Origin: Hyphomicrobiales bacterium | GTDB lineage: Bacteria > Pseudomonadota > Alphaproteobacteria > Rhizobiales > Rhizobiaceae | NCBI GenBank assembly: GCA_900466605.1 | Contig: UBMU01000016.1 | Span: 186,001 to 250,000 of the forward strand | Length of the DNA: 64,000 bases | Direction of reading: 5' to 3' | Shown here: positions 38,523 to 48,469 of the stretch, piece after piece | Layout of the letters: each line of letters begins with the position of its first letter | How positions within the stretch are numbered: position 1 is the first letter of the stretch | The notes under the pieces: model-generated | What the model was told of the DNA's origin: nothing | Seen by the model: the letters and a program-made list of their open reading frames with translations, nothing else | The model's database searches: none | Made by a program: the position numbers and the translations under genes

Positions 38523-39689
38523 TCACGCAACCTCCCCGACCGGCTTTCGCCGAGCGGCAATTTTCGCAAAGACGGAGATCGCTCTGTCGATCTCCTCTTC
38601 GGTCGTGGAAAAGCCGAGCGAAATACGCAAAGCACCAAGCTTGGGGTCACGACCCATGGCAACCAGAACATGGCTTTCACCGACCTTGCCCGACGAGCAG
38701 GCCGACCCTGCTGAGAGTGCCACACCTTCGAGATCGAAGGCGATCTGGCCAGTCTCGGCCTTGAGCCCTGGGAGGGTGAAAAAGGTCGTATTCGAAACAC
38801 GCTGGCCTTCGGCTCCGTATATGACGACGTCAGGCGCAGCCCCGCGCATTCCGGTTTCGAGTCGATCACGCAGGGCGGAGACGGCTTCATTGCGCGGCTC
38901 GAACTCCGCAACCGCAGCCTCGGCCGCAGCGCCGAACCCGATGACAGCGAGGGAATTCTCTGTCCCCGAGCGGTGACCTTTCTCCTGGCCGCCGCCATGG
39001 ATCAGCGGCCGAGGCATCAATACCTCGCCACGGGTGATCAGCGCGCCGGCTCCTTTCGGACCGCCGATCTTGTGCGATGAGACGATCAGAAAGTCGGCGC
39101 CGAGCGCGTTGATGTCGAGCTTCAAGCGTCCTGCTGCCTGTACCGCATCAACAACAAGCACGCCGCCATGCGCCTGCACGATCTTCGCAATGTCGCCGAT
39201 CGGTTGAACGATCCCGGTCTCGTTATTGACAAGCATGACCGCGACCATCGGCAAGCCGATCGACTTGTCATGTGCAGCGAGCAACGTGCCAAGCGCATGG
39301 AGATCGACTACGCCGGCCTCGGTCACCGGAACTTCCGTGGTCTGCTCCTTCTTAAACCGACCACCCTCGCGCACGGCAGGATGCTCGACCGCCGAATAGT
39401 AAAGCCAGCCTATTGCGAGCGGCGTCCGCCCCATCCGGAACTCGGGTGCGAGTACCATATTGGCTGCCTCGGTGGCACCGCTCGTAAAGATCACATGCGC
39501 GGGATCGGCACCCGTAAGGGATGCGACCTGCCGCCGCGCCTGTTCGATCGCAGCTCGTACAGTGCGCCCTTCGCCATGCACCGAGTTCGGATTACCGAAC
39601 AGATCCATCGCGCGCAAAACCGCGTCGCGCGCATCTGGATGCAGCGGCGAAGTCGCGTTCCAATCGAGATAAAGGCGTGGCGGCGCCAT
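38523..39689 (-). CDS. IscS/NifS-type cysteine desulfurase
   Basis: The 388-residue class I-type PLP desulfurase has the PLP Lys in VSSHKIGGPKGAGAL (about 203) and the catalytic Cys331 in LSAGSACSSGKVGE. It makes sulfane sulfur for Fe-S clusters or tRNA thiolation. It heads the suf cluster on the minus strand, so the locus has two desulfurases of different classes (this one and SufS). No iscU or iscR is adjacent. Its promoter should lie in 39690-39893, which also holds the TTCTAAA/TTTAGAA dyad. Confidence 0.93.
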   Translation of the reverse strand: MAPPRLYLDWNATSPLHPDARDAVLRAMDLFGNPNSVHGEGRTVRAAIEQARRQVASLTGADPAHVIFTSGATEAANMVLAPEFRMGRTPLAIGWLYYSAVEHPAVREGGRFKKEQTTEVPVTEAGVVDLHALGTLLAAHDKSIGLPMVAVMLVNNETGIVQPIGDIAKIVQAHGGVLVVDAVQAAGRLKLDINALGADFLIVSSHKIGGPKGAGALITRGEVLMPRPLIHGGGQEKGHRSGTENSLAVIGFGAAAEAAVAEFEPRNEAVSALRDRLETGMRGAAPDVVIYGAEGQRVSNTTFFTLPGLKAETGQIAFDLEGVALSAGSACSSGKVGESHVLVAMGRDPKLGALRISLGFSTTEEEIDRAISVFAKIAARRKPVGEVA

Positions 39690-39810
39690 GATCTTTGTCC
39701 TGCGCTAAAATCCTTGCGAGGCGGCTCGGCTCATTTTCCTTGAAATTTCGGCCGGGCTTGCCTTATGACACATCCCACAATGCGTGGATCGCCATGCAAG
39801 TTTCGAATTG

Positions 39811-39830
39811 TTCTAAACTGCGTTTTAGAA
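39811..39830. promoter_or_regulatory. TTCTAAA-N6-TTTAGAA dyad in the suf divergent promoter region
   Basis: A perfect 7-bp inverted repeat, TTCTAAA CTGCGT TTTAGAA, lies 121 bp upstream of the IscS-like gene and 64 bp upstream of the divergent hydrolase gene. The arms are the TTTAGAA/TTCTAAA words of the iron-control elements bound by Irr in rhizobia. I am not sure that this arm order and spacing match the Irr consensus. Iron control of a suf operon would make sense. Confidence 0.45.
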
Positions 39831-39893
39831 AAGCTGACAACGTTCGTCAAGTCTGCGCAGGGTGAACGCGAAGAAATAAACGCCGGAGTACCG

Positions 39894-40571
39894 ATGCCCG
39901 AAGTCATTTTCAACGGCCCCGCAGGCCGCCTTGAAGGCCGCTACCAGCCCTCCAAGGAAAAAAGCGCGCCGATTGCCCTCATTCTGCACCCGCACCCCCA
40001 GTTCGGCGGCACGATGAACAACCAGATCGTCTACCAGCTCTTCTACATGTTCCAGAAGCGCGGGTTCACGACATTGCGCTTCAACTTCCGCGGAATTGGT
40101 CGCAGCCAGGGCGAGTTCGACCACGGAGCGGGCGAGCTTTCGGATGCCGCATCCGCGCTCGACTGGGTGCAGAGCCTGCATCCCGATTCGAAGACCTGCT
40201 GGGTTGCCGGATATTCCTTCGGCTCGTGGATCGGCATGCAGCTTCTGATGCGTCGTCCAGAGATCGAAGGCTTCATGTCGATCGCGCCGCAGCCGAACAC
40301 CTATGACTTCTCGTTCCTCGCGCCCTGCCCGTCTTCCGGCCTGATCATCAACGGCGAAGCCGACAAGGTCGCGCCGGAGAAGGACGTGAACGGTCTCGTC
40401 GAGAAGCTGAAGACACAGAAGGGCATCCTGATCACGCACCGCACGGTGCCGGGCGCCAACCACTTCTTCAACGGCCAGGTCGAGACGCTGATGGGCGAAT
40501 GCGAGGATTACCTCGATCGCCGCCTGAACGGCGAACTTGTGCCGGAACCGGCCGCCAAGCGCATTCGCTAG
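39894..40571 (+). CDS. Alpha/beta hydrolase (dienelactone-hydrolase-like)
   Basis: The 225-residue enzyme starts MPEVIFNGPAGRLEGRYQPS. The oxyanion HPHPQFGGTMNN, the nucleophile elbow GYSFGSW (Ser), the Asp in NGEADKVAPEKD and the His in GANHFFNG are all present. This conserved single-domain type occurs throughout Rhizobiales, but its substrate is unknown. I chose the ATG at 39894 because GGAG lies 5 nt before it; a longer frame upstream would run through the promoter dyad. It diverges from the suf cluster and converges with the acetyltransferase gene, whose stop it overlaps by 4 nt. Confidence 0.88.
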   Translation: MPEVIFNGPAGRLEGRYQPSKEKSAPIALILHPHPQFGGTMNNQIVYQLFYMFQKRGFTTLRFNFRGIGRSQGEFDHGAGELSDAASALDWVQSLHPDSKTCWVAGYSFGSWIGMQLLMRRPEIEGFMSIAPQPNTYDFSFLAPCPSSGLIINGEADKVAPEKDVNGLVEKLKTQKGILITHRTVPGANHFFNGQVETLMGECEDYLDRRLNGELVPEPAAKRIR

Positions 40572-41092
40572 GCCGCGCGCATCCCGGCGGTCAGTTCGAA
40601 CGTCGGGCAAGACAATCCGTCAATGATCATCGGCATGCGGTTTCGCATGCCGATTTTCGTTAGGACATGCTGGGACGCGGCATTGTCCGGATGGGTGAAG
40701 GCGATGAATTGTCGCGCAAGGTTTTGTCCGAAAAACCAGTTCGCCTGTCCGCTCGCAATCTCGGTCGCGTAGCCTTTGCCCCACTCCTGCCGACAAAGCG
40801 AGTAACCGAGCTCGAAATCCTGTCTGTCGCCGCCGAACAGCGAGAAGCCTGCGCGGCCGATGAAGCGGCCATCCTCCCGACTGAGGATCTTGTATTTCGT
40901 TGTTCCGTCCCGCGCTTGCTCGGCGAACCAGTTGCGCAACCGCTCCTCGGCCTTCTCTCGTGACCATGGCGCTGCGCCCGACAGATATCGTGTCGTCTCG
41001 ATCGTCGAGTGAAGCTCCTGGATCAGACCCGCATCTCCGGGCTCCCACATGACCGCGACGAGCCGCCGCGTCTCCAGAATGACCTGCGTCAC
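40568..41092 (-). CDS. GNAT acetyltransferase, RimJ/RimL type
   Basis: The 174-residue protein begins [15 protein letters not shown], and [27 protein letters not shown] (about 95-121) contains the acetyl-CoA loop [24 protein letters not shown] near the end is the standard RimJ/RimL C-terminal motif. The substrate is unknown. Its start overlaps the anmK stop by 4 nt (ATGA, 41089-41092), so the two are translationally coupled. Confidence 0.88.
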   Translation of the reverse strand: MTQVILETRRLVAVMWEPGDAGLIQELHSTIETTRYLSGAAPWSREKAEERLRNWFAEQARDGTTKYKILSREDGRFIGRAGFSLFGGDRQDFELGYSLCRQEWGKGYATEIASGQANWFFGQNLARQFIAFTHPDNAASQHVLTKIGMRNRMPMIIDGLSCPTFELTAGMRAA

Positions 41093-42207
41093 GGCTTCAC
41101 CACCACACCGCCACTGACAGGCGCACGCACGCCTGTTGTCCCGGGAAATGTCAACGGCAGGCCATCCAATGATCGCACCGCCAGATAGGCCCAGGCTTCA
41201 GCTTCCATGGAATCACCATTGAACCCCGCCTCTTCCGCCGCAATCACTTCGGCGCCTTGGTGATGGGCGATATCCTTGAGGTACTGCATCAGCACGCGAT
41301 TGAGTCGACCACCGCCGCAGATGACGTAAAGGGTCGGCGTCACCGGAAGGTGACCGGCCGACTTGATGATCGAGGCGGCCGCGACATACGCAAGGGTGCG
41401 CGCACCATCGGCGAGTTCTGCGTCTGCGCCCGATGGCGGAGGAAAGTCGTTGCGGTCGAGAGAACGCCGTTTCTCGGCGGTAAAGAACGGGCTGTTCAAA
41501 TAGCGATCGGCCAGCTCTGCGATGATCCGCCCTTCCGAAGCGATCATGCCGCCCTGATCGAACGGGACACCCGCGTGCGTGTCGACCCACTGGTCGATCA
41601 GTGTGTTGCCCGGTCCGCTGTCGTATCCGACGACCACGCCATCTGCGCCGATATAGGTCAGGTTGGAAATCCCGCCGATGTTGACGAAGCAGACCGGCAA
41701 GGTCGCATGGGCCACGTTGGCGGCGAGCGCTGCGTGATAGACGGGAACCAGCGGCGCACCCTGGCCGCCGTGGACCATGTCGTTGGCACGGAGGTCGTAC
41801 GCTACAGGAATGCCCGTCTCCCCCGCCAGCAGCGCGCCATCGCCGATCTGGACGGTCAGCGCCTCGTCCGGCCTGTGCAGCACCGTCTGTCCGTGAAAGC
41901 CGATGACGTCGATCGAGGTTGCATCGAGCGCATTCGCGGCCAGAAATTCCCTAACGGCATTTGCATGACGTAACGTCAGTTCGCGCTCAACCCAGGCCAG
42001 TTTACCCGGCCGTTGCTCACGCTTTGTAATGACTTTTGCCTGCTCCAGCGCCAGCTTCAGCCGGTCACGAAAGGCTGGCTCATAAGGGACAGCGAGAAAC
42101 GGGCCACGCTCAACGACGGCGCGGCCATCGGTGCGAAGCAGCGCCACATCGATGCCGTCCATCGACGTTCCGCTCATCAAACCGATCGCGGTTCTGATCT
42201 TCTCCAT
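41089..42207 (-). CDS. anmK: Anhydro-N-acetylmuramic acid kinase
   Basis: The 372-residue ASKHA-fold kinase phosphorylates and opens 1,6-anhydro-MurNAc in cell-wall recycling. [17 protein letters not shown] (7-23) is the phosphate-binding signature; [25 protein letters not shown] and [14 protein letters not shown] follow. The length fits the family. It is divergent from tyrS with 115 nt between (42208-42322), which should hold both promoters. The coupled acetyltransferase gene downstream is not a known recycling gene. Confidence 0.96.
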   Translation of the reverse strand: MEKIRTAIGLMSGTSMDGIDVALLRTDGRAVVERGPFLAVPYEPAFRDRLKLALEQAKVITKREQRPGKLAWVERELTLRHANAVREFLAANALDATSIDVIGFHGQTVLHRPDEALTVQIGDGALLAGETGIPVAYDLRANDMVHGGQGAPLVPVYHAALAANVAHATLPVCFVNIGGISNLTYIGADGVVVGYDSGPGNTLIDQWVDTHAGVPFDQGGMIASEGRIIAELADRYLNSPFFTAEKRRSLDRNDFPPPSGADAELADGARTLAYVAAASIIKSAGHLPVTPTLYVICGGGRLNRVLMQYLKDIAHHQGAEVIAAEEAGFNGDSMEAEAWAYLAVRSLDGLPLTFPGTTGVRAPVSGGVVVKP

Positions 42208-42322
42208 GAAGCCTCGCTGGATATTCCTGCCAAAGGGTGACTGTTCGGCAAAACAGTGCTAAACGCGCCGCGTCACTTCAACAATAGCCAATCCGAAAAT
42301 CCGCACCCGAGAGCAAAAGGTC

Positions 42323-43579
42323 ATGTCCGAGTTCAAATCCGATTTCCTCCGCACGCTGAAAGAGCGCGGCTTCATTCATCAGATTTCCGATGAATCGGGC
42401 CTCGACGAACTCTTCGCCAAGGAAACGGTAACGGCCTATATCGGCTATGACCCGACGGCATCGAGCCTGCACGTCGGTCACCTCACCCAGATCATGATGC
42501 TGCACTGGCTGCAGGCGACCGGCCACCGGCCGATTTCGCTAATGGGCGGTGGCACCGGCATGGTCGGCGATCCCTCCTTTAAGGAGGAGGCGCGCAAGCT
42601 GATGACGATCGACACGATCGAAGAAAACATCGCCTCGATCAAGCGCTGCTTCGCCAACTACCTCGACTACGACAAGCCTGCCAACGCAGCGCTGATGATC
42701 AACAACGCGGAATGGCTCCGCTCGCTGAACTACCTCGAGTTCCTTCGCGATGTCGGCCGCCACTTCTCGGTCAACCGCATGCTGTCCTTCGACAGCGTCA
42801 AAACGCGCCTTGATCGCGAGCAGTCGCTGTCCTTCCTCGAATTCAACTACATGATCCTGCAGGCCTACGATTTCGTCGAATTGGCGAAGCGTTACGACTG
42901 CCGCCTGCAGATGGGCGGTTCGGATCAGTGGGGCAACATCGTCAACGGCATCGACCTCGGTCACCGCATGGGGACGCAGCAGCTCTACGCGCTGACCTCA
43001 CCGCTTCTGACGACTTCCTCCGGCGCCAAGATGGGAAAGTCGGCATCGGGCGCCGTCTGGCTGAACGCCGATCTGCTGCCGGTCTATGACTTCTGGCAGT
43101 ACTGGCGCAACACCGAAGACGCCGACGTGCCGCGTTTCCTGAAGCTGTTTACGACGCTGCCGATGAGTGAGATTGCCCGCCTCTCGGCCATCGCCGGTTC
43201 TGAACTGAACGAAGTCAAGAAGATTCTTGCGACCGAAGTGACCGCGATCCTGCATGGACGAACAGCCGCCGAGCAGGCTGCCGAAACCGCCCGTAAGACC
43301 TTTGAGGAAGGCGGCCTTTCCGAAAACCTTCCCTCGGTCGACGTCCCTGCTGCCGAACTCGACGGCGGCATTGGCCTGTTGTCGCTAATCGTTCGCGCCG
43401 GCCTTGCCGCCTCGAATGGCGAGGCTCGTCGTCATGTTCAGGGTGGTGCGGTGCGTATCAACGATGAATCTGTCAGCGACGAGCGCAGGATCATTGGCAG
43501 CGGCGAGATCACCGCCGATGGCGTCATCAAGCTCTCGCTCGGCAAGAAGAAACACATCCTGATCCGCCGCGCGGCATAA
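42323..43579 (+). CDS. tyrS: Tyrosyl-tRNA synthetase
   Basis: The 418-residue class Ic synthetase has the HIGH-like motif HVGH at 50-53, tyrosine-site [14 protein letters not shown], and the KMSKS-like motif KMGKS at 236-240. The C-terminal S4 domain carries [28 protein letters not shown]. It charges tRNA-Tyr. AAAAGG precedes the ATG at suitable distance. A strong terminator follows immediately. Confidence 0.97.
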   Translation: MSEFKSDFLRTLKERGFIHQISDESGLDELFAKETVTAYIGYDPTASSLHVGHLTQIMMLHWLQATGHRPISLMGGGTGMVGDPSFKEEARKLMTIDTIEENIASIKRCFANYLDYDKPANAALMINNAEWLRSLNYLEFLRDVGRHFSVNRMLSFDSVKTRLDREQSLSFLEFNYMILQAYDFVELAKRYDCRLQMGGSDQWGNIVNGIDLGHRMGTQQLYALTSPLLTTSSGAKMGKSASGAVWLNADLLPVYDFWQYWRNTEDADVPRFLKLFTTLPMSEIARLSAIAGSELNEVKKILATEVTAILHGRTAAEQAAETARKTFEEGGLSENLPSVDVPAAELDGGIGLLSLIVRAGLAASNGEARRHVQGGAVRINDESVSDERRIIGSGEITADGVIKLSLGKKKHILIRRAA

Positions 43580-43600
43580 GCGCAGAATACAGCAAAAGAG

Positions 43601-43627
43601 AAAGCCGGCCTTGCGCCGGCTTTTTTA
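43601..43627. terminator. Bidirectional intrinsic terminator after tyrS
   Basis: AAAGCCGGC-CTTGC-GCCGGCTTT forms a 9-bp stem followed by T residues on the plus strand, and A residues before the stem give the reverse strand a similar tail. It lies between convergent tyrS and the AsmA-like gene and slightly overlaps the latter's stop. Confidence 0.88.
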
Positions 43628-46600
43628 TTGAAATTCGAAGATGTTCCGGAAGACGCCGGGAGCAATGATCGACAACGGATTGATGATCAGATCCGGCGAT
43701 TCCAATTTGCCGGTCAACTTGAACGTGATCCCGATCAGGCCGCGATCCGTGCCGTTACCGAGGATGATGCCAATCAACGGCAGTTCGGCAAACAGTCGGT
43801 TGAGACCATAGGCAGGCATGAAGGTGCCCGTCATGTCCATCTTGCCGCGCTGGTCACGGACCATTCCCTGAAACACTGCGCCGACCTGTTCGCCACGAAC
43901 AACGCCATTCTCAATGCTGATCACACCGTTCTGAGAAACAATGCGTGCAAAGCCGCGCTGGAAGCGCTGCGCCGAGGTATCAATGTTCCGCTTGACCGCC
44001 GAATTCAGACTCCGTTGCTCCTGGCCGACTGGCGTAGAAACGATCGAATGCAGGCGCTGTTCGTTGACCAAAGAGAAGCGCCGGATGTCGATGGAGCCAT
44101 CCCAATTGCCGCCAGCCCCGAGGCGGATTTGCATGTTGAGTAAGCCGCCCATCATGTGCCGATACATATCTGCGAAGCGCGAGACGGCGCCCGCATCCCC
44201 ACTGGTAATGTTGATGACGCCATTGCCCTTCGTCTGGGCAACGAACGCCTCGCCGCTGTCGGTGACGCCAGTGAAATTCAGTGATTGCAGCCTGCCATCC
44301 GCCGAAACGTAAAGCATCTCGGCATTCCGCATCTTCTCGTCATTGAACCCAACGATGCGACTGAGCTTTGCCCGAATGGTTACACTGCCGCTGTTGTCGT
44401 CGTCACTTCCGCCACTGCCGCTAGACTTCAACCTGGCGACAATCGGGCGCGCGTCGGCGCTATTGCCAGATACGGAAACATCGAGTCCCCCCTTGTTGCG
44501 CTTCACCGAAACGGCGAAATCGTCGAGAGAGGATAATCTTACGCTGTCGAAATCCGCCTTTATGAGGGAGCCCTTGCCGACGACTAGCGAGCCGGTTGCT
44601 CCGAATCCATCCCCCTTGAGGACAAAGTTCTTCAACTGTGTGCTGTCAGCTGGCCCGGATGCCTCGAAGGTGGCAGTCGCGCCGATTCCGCTTCCTTTCG
44701 ACCAGCCTATTCCTGGTAGGGAAAGGCGAGCCTTTCCAAGGTCGATAGAGACCGCCTGCCGATCCTGATCAATGCGATTGAGTTCAATGTCTACACTGCC
44801 ATCGATGATGTCGTTGACGCCTGGCAGGAGCTTTTCCCGCTGATCGTTGTTCAGCGTGGCGGTGATGGTTTGCTGTGGCTGCACGTCCGAGGATTTGTCG
44901 GTCGGCTCAACCAGTTTGATATTTGCAGGAATGCCGTCGATTTGCCCCTTTCCGTCCACGCTCACCTGCTTAGGGTCGGCATTGAGCACACCGCTAAAAT
45001 CGGTGATCTTGCGGCCCGAAATCGGCTTGCCGATATCGAGGTCCTGCAACTGGAGCACGGCTTTCCATTCGGCCGGCGGAGGATTTTGTGACGAGATCAG
45101 GCCAAAGCGCGCTTGCACGTTGGCCGATACCTTGCCTTTGAGTTGCTCGGGCGCGAAGCCCGCGCGCTGCAACACCTGCACAGGCTTGTAGGTCAGGAGC
45201 TCGCCGACCGCATCGGCAGCTCCGGAAATGGGAAGATTGAGTTCGGCCATGAGCGGCTTGTCGTATGTCGAAGGCAGGACAAACGTGCCCTCGCCGACAA
45301 GTACCGATCGTCCCGACGGAAAGAACGACGTCCCGCTTTTGATCGAGATTGCCGCGCGCGGACCGCTCAAATCGAAATGTGCATTCGTATCCCGGATCGG
45401 TGGGATGTCGCCGGCTACATTCATCCGCGTACCAGCGATGTCAAACGCGATGTGGATCTGGTTCTCATCGAGCTTCAGGCCCTTACCAATGGCCTCATCC
45501 AGTCGTCCGAAAGGAATGAAGACGGAGATGGAAGCGTCGCTGACTGTACCGCCGAAAAGATTGCGCAGAACCCATTCGCGAGCCTTCGAAGCCATCCAGA
45601 ATGGCCACAATTGCTTCACTGCCGTCGTCTGCAGCTGTTGTGATTGACCGGCAAAGCTTATTTCCGGTGATGTATCACCGAAACGGACGTGCAGCGACCC
45701 GAACAGACCGCCGGCGGGGCTAGAGACCCGCATGTTGGCAAACTGCAATTCGCGGCTGGCAACGAGGTAACGGCCTGTCGCCTGAATGTCGAATGCGAGG
45801 GGTTGTTCGCCGGAGCCCACGGGCGCAGCCGTGCCGCCGCTGACGAGCAGATCTATTCCGAAGCCCTTGCCGGCGGCCTCGTCAATTTTGTCCAGATCGA
45901 TAATTGCACCGCTGAGCGGCACGGATGTCGCGCCGAACTGAATGCGGGATTTTGCGATCTCCAGTGTCTGCTTGGTGAAGTCGTAGGCAAGATCGATTTG
46001 CCCACCGCTCAGCTCCTGCTGGTCGCCATCCATATAGAACTTCCCCGGCTTCAGCTCGATCGAGGCCGCTAGCGCCGGCGTGGCTTGCTCTCCGGAACGA
46101 ACGGCAGAGATCGACAGCGCCCCAAAGCCGTCAATTCCCTGTCGGATTTGTCCCTGAACGTTTCGCTTGAGCGTGAACGGGGCAAGATCGACGCCCGATA
46201 GCTGCCCGGACAAGCTAGATGTCCGGCCGCCCGCCTTTTCCGTGACGACGCTGAGCGTTGCCGGCTTGTCATTGATCGAGATCTTGCCATCCAGCGCCAA
46301 CGCGCCTTGGGCTGCCCTTGAGAATTCCAGGCTTTCCACAACGATAGACAGCGGACCGTTTGCCGTATCGGCCAGCTTGATATCGATGCCATCGAGCTTG
46401 ATCGATTGCGTTCCTCCGCGCTCGACGAAACTGTCTATTATGTCGAGTTGAGCGAACGCAGCCTCTGTCGCAGCCGGGATCGCGTCGATCCTGACATCGT
46501 CGAGCTTGAGCGGCTTTCCAGACGGCAACAGCGCGGTATCGAGCGCAATGTTCTCCGCCTCGATCTGCGCAATCGCTATGCGACCGCGAAAGAGTTGCAG

Positions 46601-47017
46601 CGGGTCGAGCGCCATGCGCATCGCCTGCGTCGTCGACAGATGCTGGCCACTCTTCTCGTCAATCATGTTGACGTCACGCGCCTCGAGCGCGAGACGCAGA
46701 TTCAATGTGAAGCGGATAACCGTCGAGCCCACCTCGGCCCGATAGCGCGGTCCGATGGCCGAGTTGAGGGCAGCCTGCGCCTGCCGTGAAAGCGGTGCAT
46801 CGAACATACCGCTTTCCACCGTGAAAACTATCGCCGCGAGCACGAACAAAATGATCGCAACGCACCCGCCCGTGATGCCGGCGGTCTTGCGCATGCGCGA
46901 ACGTTCCGGCGGGCAGCTGACGATCATGGGATCTTCGGTCTGCGCCGAGGGAAGCTCATGCAGCGCGACGATGTCTTTCTTGCGGAATGTAACTTTCTCA
47001 CCGCGGATCGCCGACAT
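43625..47017 (-). CDS. Giant AsmA/YhdP-like protein (DUF3971)
   Basis: The 1130-residue protein has a polar cytoplasmic N-terminus (about 50 residues), one transmembrane helix (about 50-72, GGCVAIILFVLAAIVFTVESG) and a very long periplasmic part made of repeating beta-strands. Segments such as LALEARDVNMIDEKSGQHLSTTQAMRMALDPLQLFRGRIAIAQIEAENI and the C-terminal AYGLNRLFAELPLIGIILGNGTDRGLIGITFKLTGKLESPDLIINPLSIIAPG are AsmA-like. The family forms bridge-like tubes that move phospholipid toward the outer membrane; that function is inferred from YhdP/TamB relatives. It diverges from bcp. Confidence 0.88.
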   Translation of the reverse strand: MSAIRGEKVTFRKKDIVALHELPSAQTEDPMIVSCPPERSRMRKTAGITGGCVAIILFVLAAIVFTVESGMFDAPLSRQAQAALNSAIGPRYRAEVGSTVIRFTLNLRLALEARDVNMIDEKSGQHLSTTQAMRMALDPLQLFRGRIAIAQIEAENIALDTALLPSGKPLKLDDVRIDAIPAATEAAFAQLDIIDSFVERGGTQSIKLDGIDIKLADTANGPLSIVVESLEFSRAAQGALALDGKISINDKPATLSVVTEKAGGRTSSLSGQLSGVDLAPFTLKRNVQGQIRQGIDGFGALSISAVRSGEQATPALAASIELKPGKFYMDGDQQELSGGQIDLAYDFTKQTLEIAKSRIQFGATSVPLSGAIIDLDKIDEAAGKGFGIDLLVSGGTAAPVGSGEQPLAFDIQATGRYLVASRELQFANMRVSSPAGGLFGSLHVRFGDTSPEISFAGQSQQLQTTAVKQLWPFWMASKAREWVLRNLFGGTVSDASISVFIPFGRLDEAIGKGLKLDENQIHIAFDIAGTRMNVAGDIPPIRDTNAHFDLSGPRAAISIKSGTSFFPSGRSVLVGEGTFVLPSTYDKPLMAELNLPISGAADAVGELLTYKPVQVLQRAGFAPEQLKGKVSANVQARFGLISSQNPPPAEWKAVLQLQDLDIGKPISGRKITDFSGVLNADPKQVSVDGKGQIDGIPANIKLVEPTDKSSDVQPQQTITATLNNDQREKLLPGVNDIIDGSVDIELNRIDQDRQAVSIDLGKARLSLPGIGWSKGSGIGATATFEASGPADSTQLKNFVLKGDGFGATGSLVVGKGSLIKADFDSVRLSSLDDFAVSVKRNKGGLDVSVSGNSADARPIVARLKSSGSGGSDDDNSGSVTIRAKLSRIVGFNDEKMRNAEMLYVSADGRLQSLNFTGVTDSGEAFVAQTKGNGVINITSGDAGAVSRFADMYRHMMGGLLNMQIRLGAGGNWDGSIDIRRFSLVNEQRLHSIVSTPVGQEQRSLNSAVKRNIDTSAQRFQRGFARIVSQNGVISIENGVVRGEQVGAVFQGMVRDQRGKMDMTGTFMPAYGLNRLFAELPLIGIILGNGTDRGLIGITFKLTGKLESPDLIINPLSIIAPGVFRNIFEFQ

Positions 47018-47044
47018 GCGCCTCGCCTAACTCCCTAACTTGTG

Positions 47045-47079
47045 GTCTGGACCAGACTGGCTGGACGATTGTTCGTCCA
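47045..47079. promoter_or_regulatory. Two adjacent palindromes upstream of bcp
   Basis: GTCTGG-A-CCAGAC (47045-47057) is followed 4 nt later by TGGACGA-TTGT-TCGTCCA (47062-47079). Both are perfect dyads in the 122-nt divergent region between the AsmA-like gene and bcp, close to the AT-rich TATATATCTG. They look like regulator sites; the regulator is unknown. Confidence 0.45.
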
Positions 47080-47139
47080 ATATATATCTGGCAAATCACC
47101 TGTTATCCATAAACTCGGCAAAAGAAAGGTTTCTCCATA

Positions 47140-47610
47140 ATGGACGTCAGCATCGGCACGACGGCGCCTGACTTCAATCTCCCGCGTGATGGTGGAGGCC
47201 ACGTTTCGCTTGCTGATTTTCGTGGCAAGCCGCTGGTATTGTTCTTCTATCCCAAGGATGACACAACGGGATGCACAGCTGAATCGCTAGCCTTCACTGC
47301 GCTCGCAGATGAATTCGAAAAGGCTGGCGCTGCGGTCATCGGCATGTCGCCTGATTCGGTGAAATGCCACGACCGCTTCATCAAGAAGCACAATCTATCG
47401 GTTGTCCTGGCGTCAGATGAAGAGAAGACGACGCTTGAGGCCTATGGTGTGTGGAAGCAGAAGACCATGTATGGTCGAAACTTCATGGGTGTGGAGCGTA
47501 CGACCTTCCTGATTCGCGAGGACGGCACGATCGGCACGATCTGGCAGAAAGTGAAGGTGTCGGGCCACGCCGAAATCGTGCTCGCCGCCGTGCAGAACTT
47601 GTCGAAATGA
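47140..47610 (+). CDS. bcp: Peroxiredoxin Bcp/PrxQ
   Basis: The 156-residue thiol peroxidase reduces peroxides. Peroxidatic Cys45 lies in PKDDTTGCTAE. The usual resolving Cys five residues later (position 50) is Leu, but Cys76 in PDSVKCHDRF is the only other cysteine. It may act as the resolving thiol in the alternative alpha-3 position, or the enzyme could be of the 1-Cys type. AAAGG precedes the ATG. The stop overlaps the next gene's start. Confidence 0.93.
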   Translation: MDVSIGTTAPDFNLPRDGGGHVSLADFRGKPLVLFFYPKDDTTGCTAESLAFTALADEFEKAGAAVIGMSPDSVKCHDRFIKKHNLSVVLASDEEKTTLEAYGVWKQKTMYGRNFMGVERTTFLIREDGTIGTIWQKVKVSGHAEIVLAAVQNLSK

Positions 47611-48434
47611 TCCTTCCACGTCCGATCACCTCCCTGCGCGGCGGTGCTGTCGACGCTATTCGCGCGACCGATCTCGATACGAAGACTGCCCTTGCGCAGG
47701 AGACCGCAACGCGTTGGTTTGCTCGTAAGCTCTCGCTGCGTTCGCCGCTCGACGCGCCTTTACCAGAAAGGCCGGGCCGCCCGGACAAGCCGGCGTTGAT
47801 ACCGCCGACGCAGGTAGAGAAGCGCTCGTTGCATACCGTCAGGGGGCGCATCGCGCTGTTGCACGCCATAGCGCATATCGAACTCAACGCTGTGGATCTT
47901 GCACTCGATATCGTTGCCCGTTTCGCCACCGAACCGGTGCCGCATTCGTTCTTCGACGGCTGGATGCAGGTTGCATTCGAGGAGGCAAAGCATTTCCGCA
48001 TGGTGCGTGCCCGTCTGAAAGATCTGGACGCAGACTATGGCGACCTCCCCGCACACGACGGCCTGTGGCAGGCCGCCCATTCGACGAGAAATGATCTGAC
48101 AGCGCGGCTCGCCGTTGTCCCGCTTATCCTTGAAGCCCGTGGACTTGATGTCACGCCGTCCCTTCAGGCCAAGATGCGGGAAACCGGCGATCTTGAAAGC
48201 GCAGCCGTTCTCGACGTCATCTACAACGACGAGAAAGGTCATGTCGCCATCGGCGCCAAATGGTTCCGCTTCCTTTGCGCCAGGGAACGGCGGGATCCCG
48301 CACGGACGTTTCACGAGCTGGTACGCGCCAACTTCCGCGGTCCGTTGAAGCCCCCCTTCAACGACATCGCGCGGGCCGAAGCAGGCCTGACTCCGTCCTT
48401 CTACCGGTCGCTGACATCGACGAGCTCCGCCTGA
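47607..48434 (+). CDS. DUF455 family ferritin-like protein
   Basis: The 275-residue protein has the DUF455 core: LLHAIAHIELNAVDLALDIVARF (about 92-114) with the E/H pair, FFDGWMQVAFEEAKHFRMVRARL with E-E-x-K-H, RGLDVTPSLQAKM, and DVIYNDEKGHVAIGAKWF with E-K-G-H. These E...EExxH and ExxH patterns resemble a ferritin-like di-iron site in a four-helix bundle. The function is unknown. It overlaps bcp by 4 nt (ATGA at 47607-47610), so it is coupled to the peroxidase and may also serve redox or metal homeostasis. Confidence 0.88.
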   Translation: MILPRPITSLRGGAVDAIRATDLDTKTALAQETATRWFARKLSLRSPLDAPLPERPGRPDKPALIPPTQVEKRSLHTVRGRIALLHAIAHIELNAVDLALDIVARFATEPVPHSFFDGWMQVAFEEAKHFRMVRARLKDLDADYGDLPAHDGLWQAAHSTRNDLTARLAVVPLILEARGLDVTPSLQAKMRETGDLESAAVLDVIYNDEKGHVAIGAKWFRFLCARERRDPARTFHELVRANFRGPLKPPFNDIARAEAGLTPSFYRSLTSTSSA

Positions 48435-48469
48435 ACCCACAACGACAGTCATGCTGACCTAAGTAAATA

